Source: Deltaproteobacteria bacterium
GTDB lineage: Bacteria; UBA10199; DSSB01
Direction: 5' to 3'
Length of the DNA: 15,552 nucleotides
NCBI GenBank assembly: GCA_021414045.1
Contig: JAIOPF010000056.1
Location: 1 to 15,552, forward strand
The position numbers were made by a program, and so were the translations under genes. Below the pieces are notes generated by a model. It made no database searches and was not told where the DNA came from. It was given only the letters and a program-made list of their open reading frames with translations. Of the stretch, positions 14,913 through 15,552 are shown piece by piece. Within the stretch, counting starts at the first letter, position 1. Each line of letters begins with the position of its first letter.

Positions 14913-15552
14913 GCTCGGCCTCATGCTGCCCCGCGCCGCCCAGGCGCAGGATCTATTTTCCGCGAAATCCTATCGGGTGAAAGGGTCGGGCGAGATCCTA
15001 GCGCCGAAAGAGGATCCAGGCAAGGCCGCGCTGCCGCCGGCGCGTCCCGGGCTCGAGACCGGTTTTCCGGCTTCCTTGCCGACGCCCGATTACGTCTATC
15101 ACCAGGTCGAGAATCCCCAGGCCATCGCCGTGCCGAAGGGGCCTCCGCCGGTCTATCTCAATCACGAGGTCTTCAGCGACATCCTGGAAAAGTTCGTCAC
15201 GAAGTCCGGCTGGGTGGATTACCGCGAACTCAAGCGGGATAAAGAGGCGACGGAGCAGCTCGACAGCTATGTCCGCGATCTCATGGCCCTCAACCCCTCG
15301 ACCCTCGCCGATCCCAACGACCGGCTCGCGGCCTGGCTCAACCTTTACAATGCCATGGTGATGCGGGAGATCCTCAAGGTTTATCCGGTGGACAACCTCC
15401 TGAAAATCCCCAACTTCTTCGGTCTTCCGCGCTTCAAAGTCGGGGACAAAAATCTTTCCCTACTCGACGTCGAGGAAGTCATCTTCCGCCAGGAGCTCCA
15501 AGAACCCAGGACCGTCTTCGCCCGCGTCAACGGAGCCAGTTCCAGCCCGAGG
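14851..15552 (+). CDS. DUF547-family exported protein (3' partial)
   Basis: The first 234 residues of a DUF547 protein, cut by the window end. DUF547 has no settled function. From ATG 14851 the N-terminus reads as a Sec signal peptide: MKTIS, a hydrophobic stretch, then PRAAQAQD with a likely cut after AQA. GAGGA at 14838-14842 lies 8 nt upstream. A Pro-rich linker (about 55-100) leads to the DUF547 domain: WVDYRELKRD, NPSTLADPNDRLAAWLNLYN, a YPVDNLLKIPNF segment, LSLLDVEEVIFRQEL and VNGASSSP. The last segment is where the family often has a Cys-containing CAS-x-SCP. ATG 14911 or 14923 are other possible starts but have no ribosome site. The chosen start overlaps the minus-strand DUF4911 gene by 62 nt. 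Confidence 0.75.
   Translation, partial: MKTISLVSILKFLTTISLTLMLGLMLPRAAQAQDLFSAKSYRVKGSGEILAPKEDPGKAALPPARPGLETGFPASLPTPDYVYHQVENPQAIAVPKGPPPVYLNHEVFSDILEKFVTKSGWVDYRELKRDKEATEQLDSYVRDLMALNPSTLADPNDRLAAWLNLYNAMVMREILKVYPVDNLLKIPNFFGLPRFKVGDKNLSLLDVEEVIFRQELQEPRTVFARVNGASSSPR

Overview
The window carries most of a type II secretion system (T2SS, general secretory pathway) operon on the + strand, followed by a large unrecognised gene, an rRNA/tRNA methyltransferase gene, and a head-to-head pair of small conserved genes running off the right edge. Codon use is GC-rich (many GTC, ATC, GGC and AAG codons). The gene order is gspD-E-F-G-H-I-J-K-L-M-N. GspL has a full PilM-like cytoplasmic domain, GspN is the long AsmA-like type, and a DUF4911 gene is present. 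Together these suggest an uncultured lineage of the former Deltaproteobacteria (Myxococcota/Bdellovibrionota-like) rather than a gammaproteobacterium. No rRNA, tRNA, CRISPR array, transposase or phage gene is seen. No stretch over 300 bases lacks a gene.

Region 1 (1-10594) is the T2SS. It starts inside gspD (outer-membrane secretin, C-terminal end only). It continues with the cytoplasmic ATPase gspE, the inner-membrane platform gspF, the major pseudopilin gspG, the minor pseudopilins gspH, I, J and K, and the assembly-platform genes gspL, gspM and gspN. gspC and the prepilin peptidase gspO are not in the window. gspH to gspN are tightly packed (ATGA overlaps, 0-12 nt gaps). gspG stands apart: it has an AT-rich leader with a possible extended -10 element, the best Shine-Dalgarno in the window, and a clear intrinsic terminator after it. 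This fits extra production of the major pseudopilin. gspF is damaged near its 5' end: its start and its body lie in different frames and about 15 residues are missing, so it is either a real mutation or an assembly error.

Region 2 (10595-13525) holds one 951-codon gene of unknown function. It has a Gly/Ala-rich N-terminal half and a C-terminal half made of degenerate repeats of about 70 residues. I do not recognise the family. It is the best candidate here for something undescribed.

Region 3 (13526-15552) has rlmN with a near-consensus promoter so close to the ATG that the mRNA is predicted to be leaderless. It is followed by a convergent DUF4911 gene on the minus strand and then a DUF547 gene on the plus strand, cut by the window end. 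The 5' ends of the last two appear to overlap head to head.

Functionally, GspE powers assembly of the pseudopilus (tip H/I/J/K, shaft G) on the F/L/M platform, pushing folded periplasmic proteins through the GspD channel. The genes after gspN have no evident link to secretion.
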